Below, one piece after another: positions 1 to 7,598 of a stretch of DNA of 23,552 nt (position 1 is its first letter; every line of letters starts with the position of its first letter). The DNA comes from Candidatus Bathyarchaeota archaeon (GTDB lineage: Archaea > Thermoproteota > Bathyarchaeia > Bathyarchaeales > Bathyarchaeaceae). The stretch is from assembly GCA_020350305.1 (NCBI GenBank), contig CP070709.1, forward strand, positions 1,195,667 through 1,219,218, written 5' to 3'. Position numbers and translations under genes: made by a program. The notes below the pieces were generated by a model, which searched no databases, was not told where the DNA came from, and worked only from the letters and a program-made list of their open reading frames with translations.

Positions 1-1811
1 ATCAAAACACCATACGCACCCATCCGCCTCTCCTCCACAAGCCTCCTATTCTCTTTAATCAACTCGTCTGTAGCAGCCTCTAATTCTTCACGAGAAAGCA
101 TCGTCAATCCAAGACTCTTAACAGCATCTTCAACGCCAGCACCCTCATGCCCAGCTAACCAAGTCAAAACGTCAGGAATAGCCTCCTTAGTTAAACGCCC
201 AGAACCTACAAATCCAAACAAACGCTTAAACTGCTCATCCGTAACCCTCTCAACCTCAACTCCGTCACGCTTCAACGCCTTCAAAGTCTCAGTCAACGCA
301 ACAGCCGCAACGGTCGCAGAAACCCCGGGCTCCTCAACTACAGTTTCGAAAAGGTCGCCATACTCTGAACCAAGAACTTGCCTAGCAAGCTTCGTGTTAA
401 GCTTATACTCTCTAATCAACCGACTCATCTTCTCCTCAGGCAATTCAGGAACACAAGCACGCAGCTTTTCAACATACTCATTCGACAACTGAATCGGAGG
501 AACATCGGTCTCCGGATACATCCTAGCAGCACCAGGCCTTGGCCGCAAATACCGAGTAGTCCCGTCCGGATTGGCCCCACGAGTCCCCTCAGGAACAGCC
601 TTAAGGGCCTCTCGTGCCCTTCTAGTCACAGCTTTCAAAGCATCTGTTGCGTTCTCCAAAGTATTAGCAACAAACACAACGGCATCCTGCGGCTCCACTT
701 TCATATGCCGTCTAAGCTTGTTAACTTCCTCCATTGTAATCCCATACGCAGGCAACTCATCCGTGTGAAAGAGGCCGCCAACCCTACCCCAGAAATGGGC
801 GATACCGGCCATCTCAGATCCAAGCCTCATTCTAGGCGCAAGCTCTCTTCCAAGCAAACCAGCAAACTTGAGCAACCTAACCGCCAAAACCCGTTTGCTC
901 TGATTCAAAGCCTTTCGGATAACCTGACATTTCGTCTGCTCAAAAATAGAAGAAGCGTCGACAAACTCTTCTTTGACATCCTCCTCCGCCACATTACGCT
1001 CTTTTAACTCGCCTCGTATTTTGAGAAGGCTGAGTTGACGTTGAACTTCGTATTCAACGATTTTCGACACCAATTCAAGCTCTTGAACACCTTTTATCTC
1101 GATTAACGCGCCGTCTCGAATGGAAACGTTCAGGTCTTGACGGATCGTTCCTAGGCCTCGCTTGACCTTTCCCATAGCCCTTAAAATTCGCCCAATGGCT
1201 AGGGCGGTTTCTTCAGCCTCTTGAGGAGAATAAATAACAGGGGCTGTGGCAACCTCGACGAGGGGAATTCCAAGGCGGTCGATGCGGTATCGAATGATGG
1301 AGCCGTCTTCTCCAGTCTTTCTGGCGGCGTCTTCCTCTAGGCTTATATGTTGAATTGGGATTTTTTTCCCTTTGATGTTTATTTCACCGTCTAAGGCTAC
1401 GACACATGTTCTTTGGAATCCTGTAGTGTTTGACCCATCTATGACGGCTTTGCGCATCACGTGGATTTCATCTACGGGTTTTGCCTTCATCATGAGCGCA
1501 GTGGTTAGAGCGATTTCAACTGCTTCTCGGTTAAGGTTGTGAGGTGGTTCTTCATCCATTTCTACGAGGCACGACGTTTCTTTGTTGGCTTCGTAGAGTA
1601 TCTTTATGCCTTTCTGAAATTCGAAGAGGGCTGCTGGGTCTACCTGACCTAACTCGCTTTGGGTAGGCCTCAGCCTTCTTAGAAACGTGATTTCGAGTTC
1701 TTCTTTGAAAAGTCGGGGTTTGCAGGAGCAGAACAGTTTTGTTTTGGTGTCTAGTTGTTGATGTATTTCTAGTCCTGTTTTCAATCCGATTTTTGCATAG
1801 TCCATGGTCAT
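1..1811 (-). CDS. gatE: Glu-tRNA(Gln) amidotransferase subunit E (C-terminus cut by window edge)
   Basis: GatE is the tRNA-binding kinase subunit of the archaeal GatDE enzyme, which converts Glu-tRNA(Gln) to Gln-tRNA(Gln) in the cytoplasm using ammonia released by GatD. Reading the minus strand from 1811 gives one open frame of about 603 residues that runs off the left edge. It opens with MTMDYAKIGLKTGLEIHQQL, the GatB/GatE signature. A metal-site-like FCSCKP follows, then EMDEEPPHNLNREAVEIAL and the aspartyl-tRNA-synthetase-like insertion that separates GatE from bacterial GatB. The C-terminal YqeY-like helical tail begins near the edge. GatE proteins are usually slightly over 600 residues, so only a short tail is missing. 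The first ATG (1811) overlaps the gatD TGA as ATGA. A second in-frame ATG sits at 1805. A GAGG about 7 bases upstream favours the first. The gene is co-transcribed and probably translationally coupled with gatD. Confidence 0.95.
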   Translation of the reverse strand, partial: MTMDYAKIGLKTGLEIHQQLDTKTKLFCSCKPRLFKEELEITFLRRLRPTQSELGQVDPAALFEFQKGIKILYEANKETSCLVEMDEEPPHNLNREAVEIALTTALMMKAKPVDEIHVMRKAVIDGSNTTGFQRTCVVALDGEINIKGKKIPIQHISLEEDAARKTGEDGSIIRYRIDRLGIPLVEVATAPVIYSPQEAEETALAIGRILRAMGKVKRGLGTIRQDLNVSIRDGALIEIKGVQELELVSKIVEYEVQRQLSLLKIRGELKERNVAEEDVKEEFVDASSIFEQTKCQVIRKALNQSKRVLAVRLLKFAGLLGRELAPRMRLGSEMAGIAHFWGRVGGLFHTDELPAYGITMEEVNKLRRHMKVEPQDAVVFVANTLENATDALKAVTRRAREALKAVPEGTRGANPDGTTRYLRPRPGAARMYPETDVPPIQLSNEYVEKLRACVPELPEEKMSRLIREYKLNTKLARQVLGSEYGDLFETVVEEPGVSATVAAVALTETLKALKRDGVEVERVTDEQFKRLFGFVGSGRLTKEAIPDVLTWLAGHEGAGVEDAVKSLGLTMLSREELEAATDELIKENRRLVEERRMGAYGVL

Positions 1812-3136
1812 GCTGTTTCCTCTGCTTGTGTTCTCGGTGAGACTTCGTAGGCTATGTTTGTGGTGAGAAGTTGTTTAGCTTCTTTAACATCTTTTGTTTG
1901 TCCTAGAACCCACATGAGCTTCACTAAGGCTGTTTCAGGCAGCATATCTTCAAGGGGGATCACTCCAATGTCTAGAAGGTCTCGACCTTGATCGTAGACG
2001 TTCATTCCCAGGCGTCCCCAGATGCACTGGGAGGTCATGGCGACGATTACGTTGTTTTTGATGGCGTTTCGGATGGCTGAGAAACAGTATTTGCCTACGT
2101 GGCCTAATCCTGTTCCCTCGAGAATTATACCTCTGTAACCTTTATCAACGTACCATTCAACAATGTTGGGGTCTAGGCCTGGATAGAATTTCACAAGCGC
2201 TGCTCTTTCGTTGAAGTTCGGTTTCAAGATTAGTTCATGCGAGGAGTCTCTTTTATGATAATCTTTAGTCAGCATTTCGATTTGTCCATTTGTCATTCTG
2301 GCAAGCGGCGTGGTGTTGATTGATTTGAACGTGTCTCGGCGGCTTGTGTGGCATTTTCTAACTTTGGTTCCTCGGTGGAATATGATGGTTTTATCTGAGA
2401 CCTTTTCGTGCATAGCTACGGCTACTTCCGCGAATGGAGCGTTGGCGGCTGCTTTAACTGCTCCTATAAGGTTGGTGGCTGCGTCTGAGCTTGGGCGGTC
2501 TGCGGATCTTTGGGAACCCACAATTATTACGGGTACGGGCAGGTTTTGTAGCGCGAAGCTTAGCGCGGCGGCGGTGTAGCCCATGGTGTCGGTTCCATGT
2601 GCGACTACAACTCCTGCTACGTCGTTTTCTATGTGTTTGGCTGTAACCTTTGCTGTTTTTGTCCAGTGTTTTGGAGTGATGTTTTCGCTGAAAAGGCTGA
2701 AGACGATTTCAGTGTCTATTGTGGCGATTTCTGAGAGTTCTGGGACCACGCTGTAGAGGTCGCTTGCTGTGAGTGCGGGTCTTACTCCACCTGTTCGGTA
2801 GTCTACTCGGCTGGCGATGGTGCCGCCTGTGCTCACGATTGCTACTCTGGGCAGATTTGGTTTTTGTTTTGGGAGTGGTGGCGGGGTGAAGGTGGGTTTG
2901 GCTCCTATTCCGATTTTTTTGATTTGGGTTGCAGGAGTTATCTCTACTCCGATATTGTAGCCGCTTTTCAGTTTGATTACGATGTGTTTGTCGTCGCCGT
3001 ATTCAGATCTGGGGATGAGTACGCCTTCGTGGATTTCTTTGTCTTTTGTGATGCGGATGATGTCGCCGATTTCTGCTTCTGCGTTCTTTAGAACTTTTAA
3101 TGCTTTACCTCTGTAGCCTGGGAACTCTTTGCTCAA
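1808..3136 (-). CDS. gatD: Glu-tRNA(Gln) amidotransferase subunit D (asparaginase-like)
   Basis: GatD hydrolyses glutamine and supplies ammonia to GatE. The 442-residue protein has the expected two parts: an N-terminal Tudor-like barrel (about 1-75, GDIIRITKDKEIHEGVLIPR) and a type I L-asparaginase domain from about residue 95. Catalytic motifs are visible: VSTGGTIAS (nucleophile-region Thr106), VAHGTDTMGYTAAALSF (Thr182, Asp183), and RGTKVRKCHTSRRDTF, which holds the conserved lysine. Length fits the family. The start is TTG at 3136; a GGAG sits about 10 bases upstream and no in-frame ATG gives the conserved N-terminus. The gene overlaps gatE by 4 bases (ATGA), so it leads a gatDE operon. 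A TATA box lies about 70 bases upstream, leaving a leader of roughly 45 nt. Confidence 0.96.
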   Translation of the reverse strand: MSKEFPGYRGKALKVLKNAEAEIGDIIRITKDKEIHEGVLIPRSEYGDDKHIVIKLKSGYNIGVEITPATQIKKIGIGAKPTFTPPPLPKQKPNLPRVAIVSTGGTIASRVDYRTGGVRPALTASDLYSVVPELSEIATIDTEIVFSLFSENITPKHWTKTAKVTAKHIENDVAGVVVAHGTDTMGYTAAALSFALQNLPVPVIIVGSQRSADRPSSDAATNLIGAVKAAANAPFAEVAVAMHEKVSDKTIIFHRGTKVRKCHTSRRDTFKSINTTPLARMTNGQIEMLTKDYHKRDSSHELILKPNFNERAALVKFYPGLDPNIVEWYVDKGYRGIILEGTGLGHVGKYCFSAIRNAIKNNVIVAMTSQCIWGRLGMNVYDQGRDLLDIGVIPLEDMLPETALVKLMWVLGQTKDVKEAKQLLTTNIAYEVSPRTQAEETA

Positions 3137-3206
3137 GCTTTTTTCTCTCCTACATTTATGAATGTAATGTAACTGTTATCCTAATAGTCTGTGTCTGTGA
3201 TATGAG

Positions 3207-3215
3207 ATATATAAG
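3207..3215 (-). promoter_or_regulatory. TATA box of the gatDE operon
   Basis: On the minus strand the sequence reads CTTATATAT, a good archaeal TATA box. Transcription would start near 3183, giving a leader of about 45 nt with a GGAG ribosome site before the TTG start of gatD. The 10-mer TGTGTCTGTG (plus strand 3190-3199) lies between this TATA box and the predicted start site. The same 10-mer occurs in the promoter block at 10085, in the other orientation relative to the gene. Confidence 0.6.
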
Positions 3216-3375
3216 ATTCAATTTTTTCTTTATCTCTTCGTCAGCAGCTCCAATAGCGTCGCGAGCAGAAGCGTTATCCTTCAATGGAAGTTATAGACCG
3301 GTTAGGAAACACTTTTCTTATCTTATGTTGCAGACAATTAAAGTGGCCCTTTTCAGATTCTCTCTTCGCAAGGTG

Positions 3376-4449
3376 TTATGCAAATTTCCTTTTTGCAGCT
3401 TCAATTAAGCCTATGGGGCCAGTCATCATTACGTCTCCAGCTGGAGCCGCGAAATGAACTCTAGGGCTTGTTTTTCTCAGGATGTTTCTGTTGGGTCCAG
3501 TTGCCGCAACCATCTCTATTTTTCGGGAGCCTGGAACATTTGCCAAATAGAAAGATCCATGGCCTCCGTCTTGGAAGACTTGTTCATCGCTAAGTTTTCC
3601 GTCTGCGAAATCGTTTAGAAGTTGCTGTATCTTTTCTGGGGTTAACTGTCGAGTGTGATGTTCCATCAATGCTATCATTTTGCTGTTTGAAATTATTGCA
3701 GCCATTGTGTGGCAATTTCCAACATTGACGGCAAGAACAGAATTCGCCTTCTCTACAATGGGGTCTTTTAAGCATCCAAGTATGGCGGCTGGATTTGTAT
3801 CCATGATTAGAATTCTTGCTTTTGGGAGTTGTTCCTTCAAGGCTTGGGCTACAGATTTCATTCTAAGAAAAAACTGTGGAATTTCACCCTCTTTGAAGGA
3901 TAGATTTTCAAGTTTCGGATCATCCTCTAGGAGTCTCTTCATCTTTTGGATGCGAAAACGTCTGTTACTAATTCCTTTGGGAAAAACGCCGTGGTCTTGT
4001 ACCGCGACAGCCGCAACATCCGTGTCGGATAGAGACTCACCGAATTCAGCCAGAAAGTTTTGAAGTTTTTTGATGTTGACTTCTTCTATTGCCAGTATTT
4101 CCCCGTCGAATTTTCCAAGATCATCTTCCCTGTGGATTATTTCTATTCCGAGGCTGCTAACTTCGTCGAGGTCATTTCTTATCGTGTAGGCAGAGCGTTC
4201 TGTCATAAACACCTTAAGTCCCATTTCAACATGCTTCTTTAAAGCATGGGCAAAGGCGCCTCCGCCAATAATAGTTCCCTTGATAAAGATGTCTTTGCAA
4301 AGCTGAGTGGCTTTTTTCACTTTTTTCGCAAAGATTAAGGAAGGCGAAGGCAAAACCATCTTAATGCAATTTTCAATGTTTCCTTTTTCTTCATTGTATA
4401 GGAGGATGTCTTTTGTGCCAGCCCCAATATCTAAAGCTAAAACCTTCAT
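3376..4449 (-). CDS. DUF1786 family protein, ASKHA-like nucleotide-binding fold
   Basis: This matches the archaeal DUF1786 family (COG4012), once labelled pyruvate-formate-lyase-activating-enzyme-like on weak grounds. The true function is unknown. The N-terminus LALDIGAGTKDILLY is a phosphate-1 loop of the actin/Hsp70/sugar-kinase (ASKHA) fold. VLAVNVGNCHTMAAI, about two thirds along, looks like phosphate-2, and a glycine-rich MMTGPIGLIEAA closes the protein. These suggest ATP binding (inference). Two starts are possible: TTG at 4452 or ATG at 4449. GGAG is only 2 bases from the TTG but 5 from the ATG, so ATG is preferred (357 residues). A TATA box (minus-strand CTTTTTATAC, 4485-4494) places the RNA start near 4463. 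The gene is transcribed in the same direction as gatDE, but with a 240-base gap holding the gatDE promoter. Confidence 0.85.
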   Translation of the reverse strand: MKVLALDIGAGTKDILLYNEEKGNIENCIKMVLPSPSLIFAKKVKKATQLCKDIFIKGTIIGGGAFAHALKKHVEMGLKVFMTERSAYTIRNDLDEVSSLGIEIIHREDDLGKFDGEILAIEEVNIKKLQNFLAEFGESLSDTDVAAVAVQDHGVFPKGISNRRFRIQKMKRLLEDDPKLENLSFKEGEIPQFFLRMKSVAQALKEQLPKARILIMDTNPAAILGCLKDPIVEKANSVLAVNVGNCHTMAAIISNSKMIALMEHHTRQLTPEKIQQLLNDFADGKLSDEQVFQDGGHGSFYLANVPGSRKIEMVAATGPNRNILRKTSPRVHFAAPAGDVMMTGPIGLIEAAKRKFA

Positions 4450-4499
4450 CAACTCTCCTCTCTAAGTTCGAGATTGCCGCTCCTGTATAAAAAGATGGG

Positions 4500-4804
4500 T
4501 GTTGAAGACTTTTGACTCTTTGCTTGGTTCTAAATTCTTTAATGCGTTCTTGTATTGCGACTAGTTCCTTTTTCACTTCTTCAGCGTGGCTTTCCGTGCG
4601 TGCATATGATCTACTTCAGGTTTTTCAACTGGTAACCCAAAGTAATGCAGGCGGCTATTCTTTCTTGTCTATGGAAATTCACTATCACTTTCACCTCTTC
4701 TTCGTTGGAAGCCGAAAGTAAGCAACTTCATTTAAAGTATCTCTGAGCACATACGCCAAGCGTCTCAAAGCTTTCTTTGCAATAGTCTTGCCTCTTTCAA
4801 AAGA
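4500..4804 (-). pseudogene. Possible decayed coding remnant upstream of the DUF1786 gene
   Basis: The gap between the DUF1786 gene and the tRNA thiolase gene holds no intact gene, but its minus strand has coding-like stretches in three frames in succession. First is ERGKTIAKKALRRLAYVLRD, then EEEVKVIVNFHRQERIAACI, then HAEEVKKELVAIQERIKEF. Each is closed by stops before or after, and none has a good start with a ribosome site. The order and basic/amphipathic composition suggest one frameshifted ancestral gene, but chance open stretches in an A+T-rich gap cannot be excluded. A 14-base alternating purine-pyrimidine tract lies at 4595-4608. The last stretch runs into the DUF1786 promoter. Confidence 0.25.
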
Positions 4805-4865
4805 CTATTGTATCCGTGGGGTATTTCATTACTTTCTAGAGCAAATCAAGACCACGTGAACTTTG

Positions 4866-5807
4866 ATGAGCGCCGCCACCTGCACCATTTGCAAACGTAG
4901 AAAAGCCTTTTTCTTTAGGCCATACTCTAGAGCGAAACTATGCAAAAGATGCTTCATTGAATCCGTTGAGGAGAAGGTTAGGGCTACTATTGCCAAGTAT
5001 CAGATGCTTGAATTTGACGATAGAATCGCTGTGGCTGTTTCTGGCGGGAAGGATAGCGTCAGCCTATTGCATATCTTGGCTAAAATGGAGCAGAATTACC
5101 CGAAAGCCTCGCTTGTGGCAATTACAGTAGATGAAGGAGTTCGGAGATATCGAGATGAAGCCCTGAAAATAGCCGCTGAAAACTGCAAAAAATTCAGCAT
5201 AGAACACCATACAGCCTCTTTCAAGGAGCTTTATGGCTACACATTAGATGAAATCATCGAGTATCTACAAAAAGGAAAAAACAAGCTAGCACCATGCGCA
5301 TACTGTGGCGTTTTACGAAGAAAAGCGTTAAACATTGTTGCAAGAGATGTCAAAGCAGATAAGCTTGCAACCGCCCACACATTGGATGATGAAGCACAAA
5401 CAATTCTCTTGAACATTCTTCACGGCTCCCCCTTAAGAATAGCAAGGGTGAAACCACTCACAGACAAGGTGCATCCGAAGCTCGTGCAGAGAATAAAACC
5501 CTTCTGCGAAATTCCAGAAAAAGAAACATCCTTGTACGCATATACCAAAGAAATACCATTTCAAGGCATACCCTGCCCATACGCCTCGGAAGCCTTGAGA
5601 AATGATATACGCCTTTTTTTGCAAGGAATGGAAGAGAAGCATACAGGAATAACATTCACAATATTCAAGTCAATAGCGAGAATCAGACCAGCAATAGCAA
5701 AGATTGCCAGAAAAGAAGAATTAAATGAATGCAGCGAATGCGGGGAACCAACAACTGAAAGAATGTGCAAAGCATGCCAAATGCTTCAGCAACTTGGAAC
5801 GCGTTAA
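4866..5807 (+). CDS. tRNA 2-thiolation protein, TtuA/Ncs6 (CTU1) family
   Basis: This is an N-type PP-loop ATPase that adenylates and thiolates a tRNA uridine. Numbering from the TTG at 4863, the domains in order are an N-terminal zinc finger (CTIC 7-10, CKRC 27-30), the PP-loop SGGKDS (60-65), and CAYC (145-148). Cys238 in PCPY follows; with the CAYC pair it corresponds to the three ligands of the TtuA [4Fe-4S] cluster. A C-terminal zinc finger closes the protein (Cys290/293, Cys302/305). Archaeal homologues modify either U54 in the T loop (TtuA) or wobble U34 (NcsA/Ncs6), and sequence alone does not decide which. Start: TTG 4863 and ATG 4866 are adjacent codons and I prefer ATG. No Shine-Dalgarno is visible, so it may be leaderless. 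The next gene is a sulfur-carrier E1 enzyme, its expected partner. Confidence 0.92.
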   Translation: MSAATCTICKRRKAFFFRPYSRAKLCKRCFIESVEEKVRATIAKYQMLEFDDRIAVAVSGGKDSVSLLHILAKMEQNYPKASLVAITVDEGVRRYRDEALKIAAENCKKFSIEHHTASFKELYGYTLDEIIEYLQKGKNKLAPCAYCGVLRRKALNIVARDVKADKLATAHTLDDEAQTILLNILHGSPLRIARVKPLTDKVHPKLVQRIKPFCEIPEKETSLYAYTKEIPFQGIPCPYASEALRNDIRLFLQGMEEKHTGITFTIFKSIARIRPAIAKIARKEELNECSECGEPTTERMCKACQMLQQLGTR

Positions 5808-5837
5808 TGCCCGCTTCACGCTTGGACTCAAGGGAAG

Positions 5838-5845
5838 AATATAAG
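5838..5845 (+). promoter_or_regulatory. TATA box of the E1-like gene
   Basis: AATATAAG lies about 46 bases before the ATG at 5891. This predicts an RNA start near 5868 and a short leader carrying GGGGTGAT about 6 bases before the ATG. The E1 gene can therefore be transcribed separately from the thiolase gene that ends at 5807. Confidence 0.5.
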
Positions 5846-5890
5846 AAGTATGCCTCAACTTAGTTAATTTGTCGCGTGGGGTGATCGAAA

Positions 5891-6931
5891 ATGGCCCATT
5901 TTGATCCTGAAGAGTATTATAAGAGGCAGATTGTTCTGCATGAACTTGGACCTGAAGGCCAAGAAAAACTGAGACATTCGAAAGTCGCAATCATAGGGCT
6001 AGGAGGACTTGGAAGCGCGGCAGCTCTCTACTCGGCTCTAGCAGGTGTAGGTCATTTGCGTTTAGTAGATCAAGACACCGTGGAACTACACAATTTACAT
6101 AGGCAAGTGCTCTACACTTTTCGCGACCTAAGATTTCCTAAAGTTGAAGCTGCCGCAAAGAGGATTAGGCAAATAAATCCTGAAGTCAAGGTGGAACCTA
6201 TAGCCGAAAATGTGAGAGAAACTAACGTCGAAGAAATCATTGATGATATGGATTGTGTTGTTGACGGACTAGACAACATACGCACGCGTCATCTTCTAAA
6301 CAGGGTATGCGTGAACAAGAAGGTTCCCTACGTCTATGGCGCTGCCATAGGAATTGAAGGATACTTGGCTGTTTTTAGCTCTCCAGAAACGCCGTGCCTA
6401 GCGTGCGTTTTCCCAAATCTAGACGACCGTAACCTGCCCACATGCGATACCCGTGGTGTTCTTGGTGCAACACCAGGGATTATAGGAACTATGGAAGCGA
6501 TGGAAGCCATAAAAATACTTGCAGGAATCGGAGGTACACTCAAGAATACCCTATTAGTGTGCGATTTTTACGATATGTACATAGCCAGAGTTGATATTTT
6601 CAAAAATCCAGAATGTCCAGTTTGTGGAGAAGTCAAGCTAGAGAAGGGTGTAGAAGTGCCCGAACAGCTAGTTTGGTTGTGCGGTCAAAATACTGTAAAC
6701 GTGAATCCTCGAAAGCCCTTAAGTCTAGGCATAAATGACGTGTATAATCGTTTAAGTGAGCGTTTTGAAGTGCTTTTAAAATCTTCTTTTATTGTAGTGT
6801 TTAAACATAATAATGCGGAGGTCAGCCTCTTTAAGGGAGGTAGAGCGCTAATAAAAAATGTTGAGAGCGAAAAAGATGCTTTAGAGGTCTATAAGAGCGT
6901 TATGAAGCATTTAGAAGCTGACACGGAGTAA
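5891..6931 (+). CDS. ThiF/MoeB/UbaA-type E1-like adenylyltransferase with a C-terminal extension
   Basis: E1-like enzymes of this type adenylate the C-terminal glycine of a ubiquitin-like sulfur carrier (ThiS, MoaD, SAMP or TtuB). The protein has 346 residues. Visible motifs are the nucleotide loop GLGGLGS (36-41), LVDQD (Asp60/Asp62), Arg71 in LHRQ, Lys84, Asp128 in GLDN, two zinc CxxC pairs (169/172 and 242/245), and TCDTRG with catalytic Cys185. About 90 residues beyond the second CxxC replace the rhodanese domain of MOCS3-type enzymes. They contain FKGGRALIKNVESEKDALEV, a tail I believe recurs in archaeal members. In Haloferax, UbaA activates SAMP2 for tRNA thiolation with NcsA, so adjacency to the thiolase gene supports a role in tRNA sulfur transfer. 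A molybdopterin or thiamin role is not excluded. The ATG is supported by GGGGTGATC upstream. Confidence 0.9.
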   Translation: MAHFDPEEYYKRQIVLHELGPEGQEKLRHSKVAIIGLGGLGSAAALYSALAGVGHLRLVDQDTVELHNLHRQVLYTFRDLRFPKVEAAAKRIRQINPEVKVEPIAENVRETNVEEIIDDMDCVVDGLDNIRTRHLLNRVCVNKKVPYVYGAAIGIEGYLAVFSSPETPCLACVFPNLDDRNLPTCDTRGVLGATPGIIGTMEAMEAIKILAGIGGTLKNTLLVCDFYDMYIARVDIFKNPECPVCGEVKLEKGVEVPEQLVWLCGQNTVNVNPRKPLSLGINDVYNRLSERFEVLLKSSFIVVFKHNNAEVSLFKGGRALIKNVESEKDALEVYKSVMKHLEADTE

Positions 6932-7112
6932 CGTTTTGTTTTTATTTGGCGTTTCAGCTGTTGCTGAGCCCGTTTTTCGCAAAAAATCTCAAGAAAGAAA
7001 GCTAAATGACGCATCACTGAGGACTATGGTAACAAAAAATTGTGTAAAGCCTTCTTTATGGCATATGCTTTTTTTGAACTCTTGATGCATGCATGGCATA
7101 CAATGCTGATCA

Positions 7113-7259
7113 TTACTTGCTGTTTGAAAGAGGCGAGCAGTGGGGGCAAGTCACTCTCAACTTTCCTTTTTTATCCAAGACTAACCTTACGCTTTCTCCA
7201 ACCTTCCAATCGGGATAACCGAACGTGCTTGTTTTGCCATAGAGTTGTGGAAAGTTGTT
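7113..7259 (-). pseudogene. Short open frame with CPHC motif, no start codon: probable gene remnant
   Basis: The gap from 6932 to 7364 holds only this coding-like stretch. The minus strand between stops at 7260-7262 and 7113-7115 reads FPQLYGKTSTFGYPDWKVGE, then RLVLDKKGKLRVTCPHCS. That looks like real protein, a small barrel-like strand pattern followed by a CxxC. It has no ATG/GTG/TTG in a sensible place and no ribosome site, so it is most likely the 3' part of a broken gene. The family is not recognised. The palindrome ATGCATGCAT lies just downstream at 7085-7094. Confidence 0.25.
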
Positions 7260-7364
7260 CTAAGCTGGAAGGTTAAGAAATCCGGTTAAGAAACCGAAGT
7301 TACTAAAGAAAGGCAACTTAAAAGAGGGAGAAGATTAGGATACGTCATATTAAACGTTACTGTC

Positions 7365-7469
7365 TTACTTTTTGATTGATAGCTTTGCGCCACAAACAGA
7401 GCACTTGCTTCCTGCCGCAATTTTTGGTTGTTCCCCAACCTCTGCTCCACAGAGTCCACACTTTACCAT
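7365..7469 (-). CDS. 34-residue double-CxxC zinc-ribbon protein
   Basis: A very short gene on the minus strand begins MVKCGLCGAEVGEQPKIAAG and continues SKCSVCGAKLSIKK. Two CxxC knuckles (Cys4/7, Cys23/26) make one zinc ribbon, and nothing else is present. Coding status is supported by a near-perfect Shine-Dalgarno GGAGGTGA five bases before the ATG and by a TATA-like ATTTAAAA at about 7529-7537 on the minus strand. Rubredoxin-like and A20/HVO_2753-type zinc ribbons of this size are common in archaea and are thought to mediate protein or RNA contacts. The specific role is unknown. It is divergently transcribed from the membrane-protein gene at 7599, with about 130 bases between the two starts. 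Confidence 0.75.
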   Translation of the reverse strand: MVKCGLCGAEVGEQPKIAAGSKCSVCGAKLSIKK

Positions 7470-7540
7470 AAAAATTCACCTCCACGAATCCAATTATTCT
7501 ATCACGGATTTCTATCTGGAGGTCTGAGCTTTTAAATGTG

Positions 7541-7575
7541 TGTGACTGTGGCTCAACAGCAACATAAACTTAAAT
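7541..7575 (+). promoter_or_regulatory. Promoter block (copy A of a shared 35-bp motif) for the 333-aa membrane protein
   Basis: The block contains TGTGACTGTG, then CAACAG, AACATA and the TATA-like ACTTAAAT. It matches 10085-10119 at 29 of 35 positions without gaps. ACTTAAAT ends 24 bases before the ATG at 7599, so the message is probably leaderless. The match upstream of the TATA element suggests a common activator or repressor site (inference). Confidence 0.55.
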
Positions 7576-7598
7576 AATGTACGGATCAACCATGAAAT

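Noticed and set aside
378..1007. Long plus-strand frame of 209 residues
   Set aside because: It lies entirely antisense to gatE, whose protein sequence is unmistakable. The product has no recognisable pattern.
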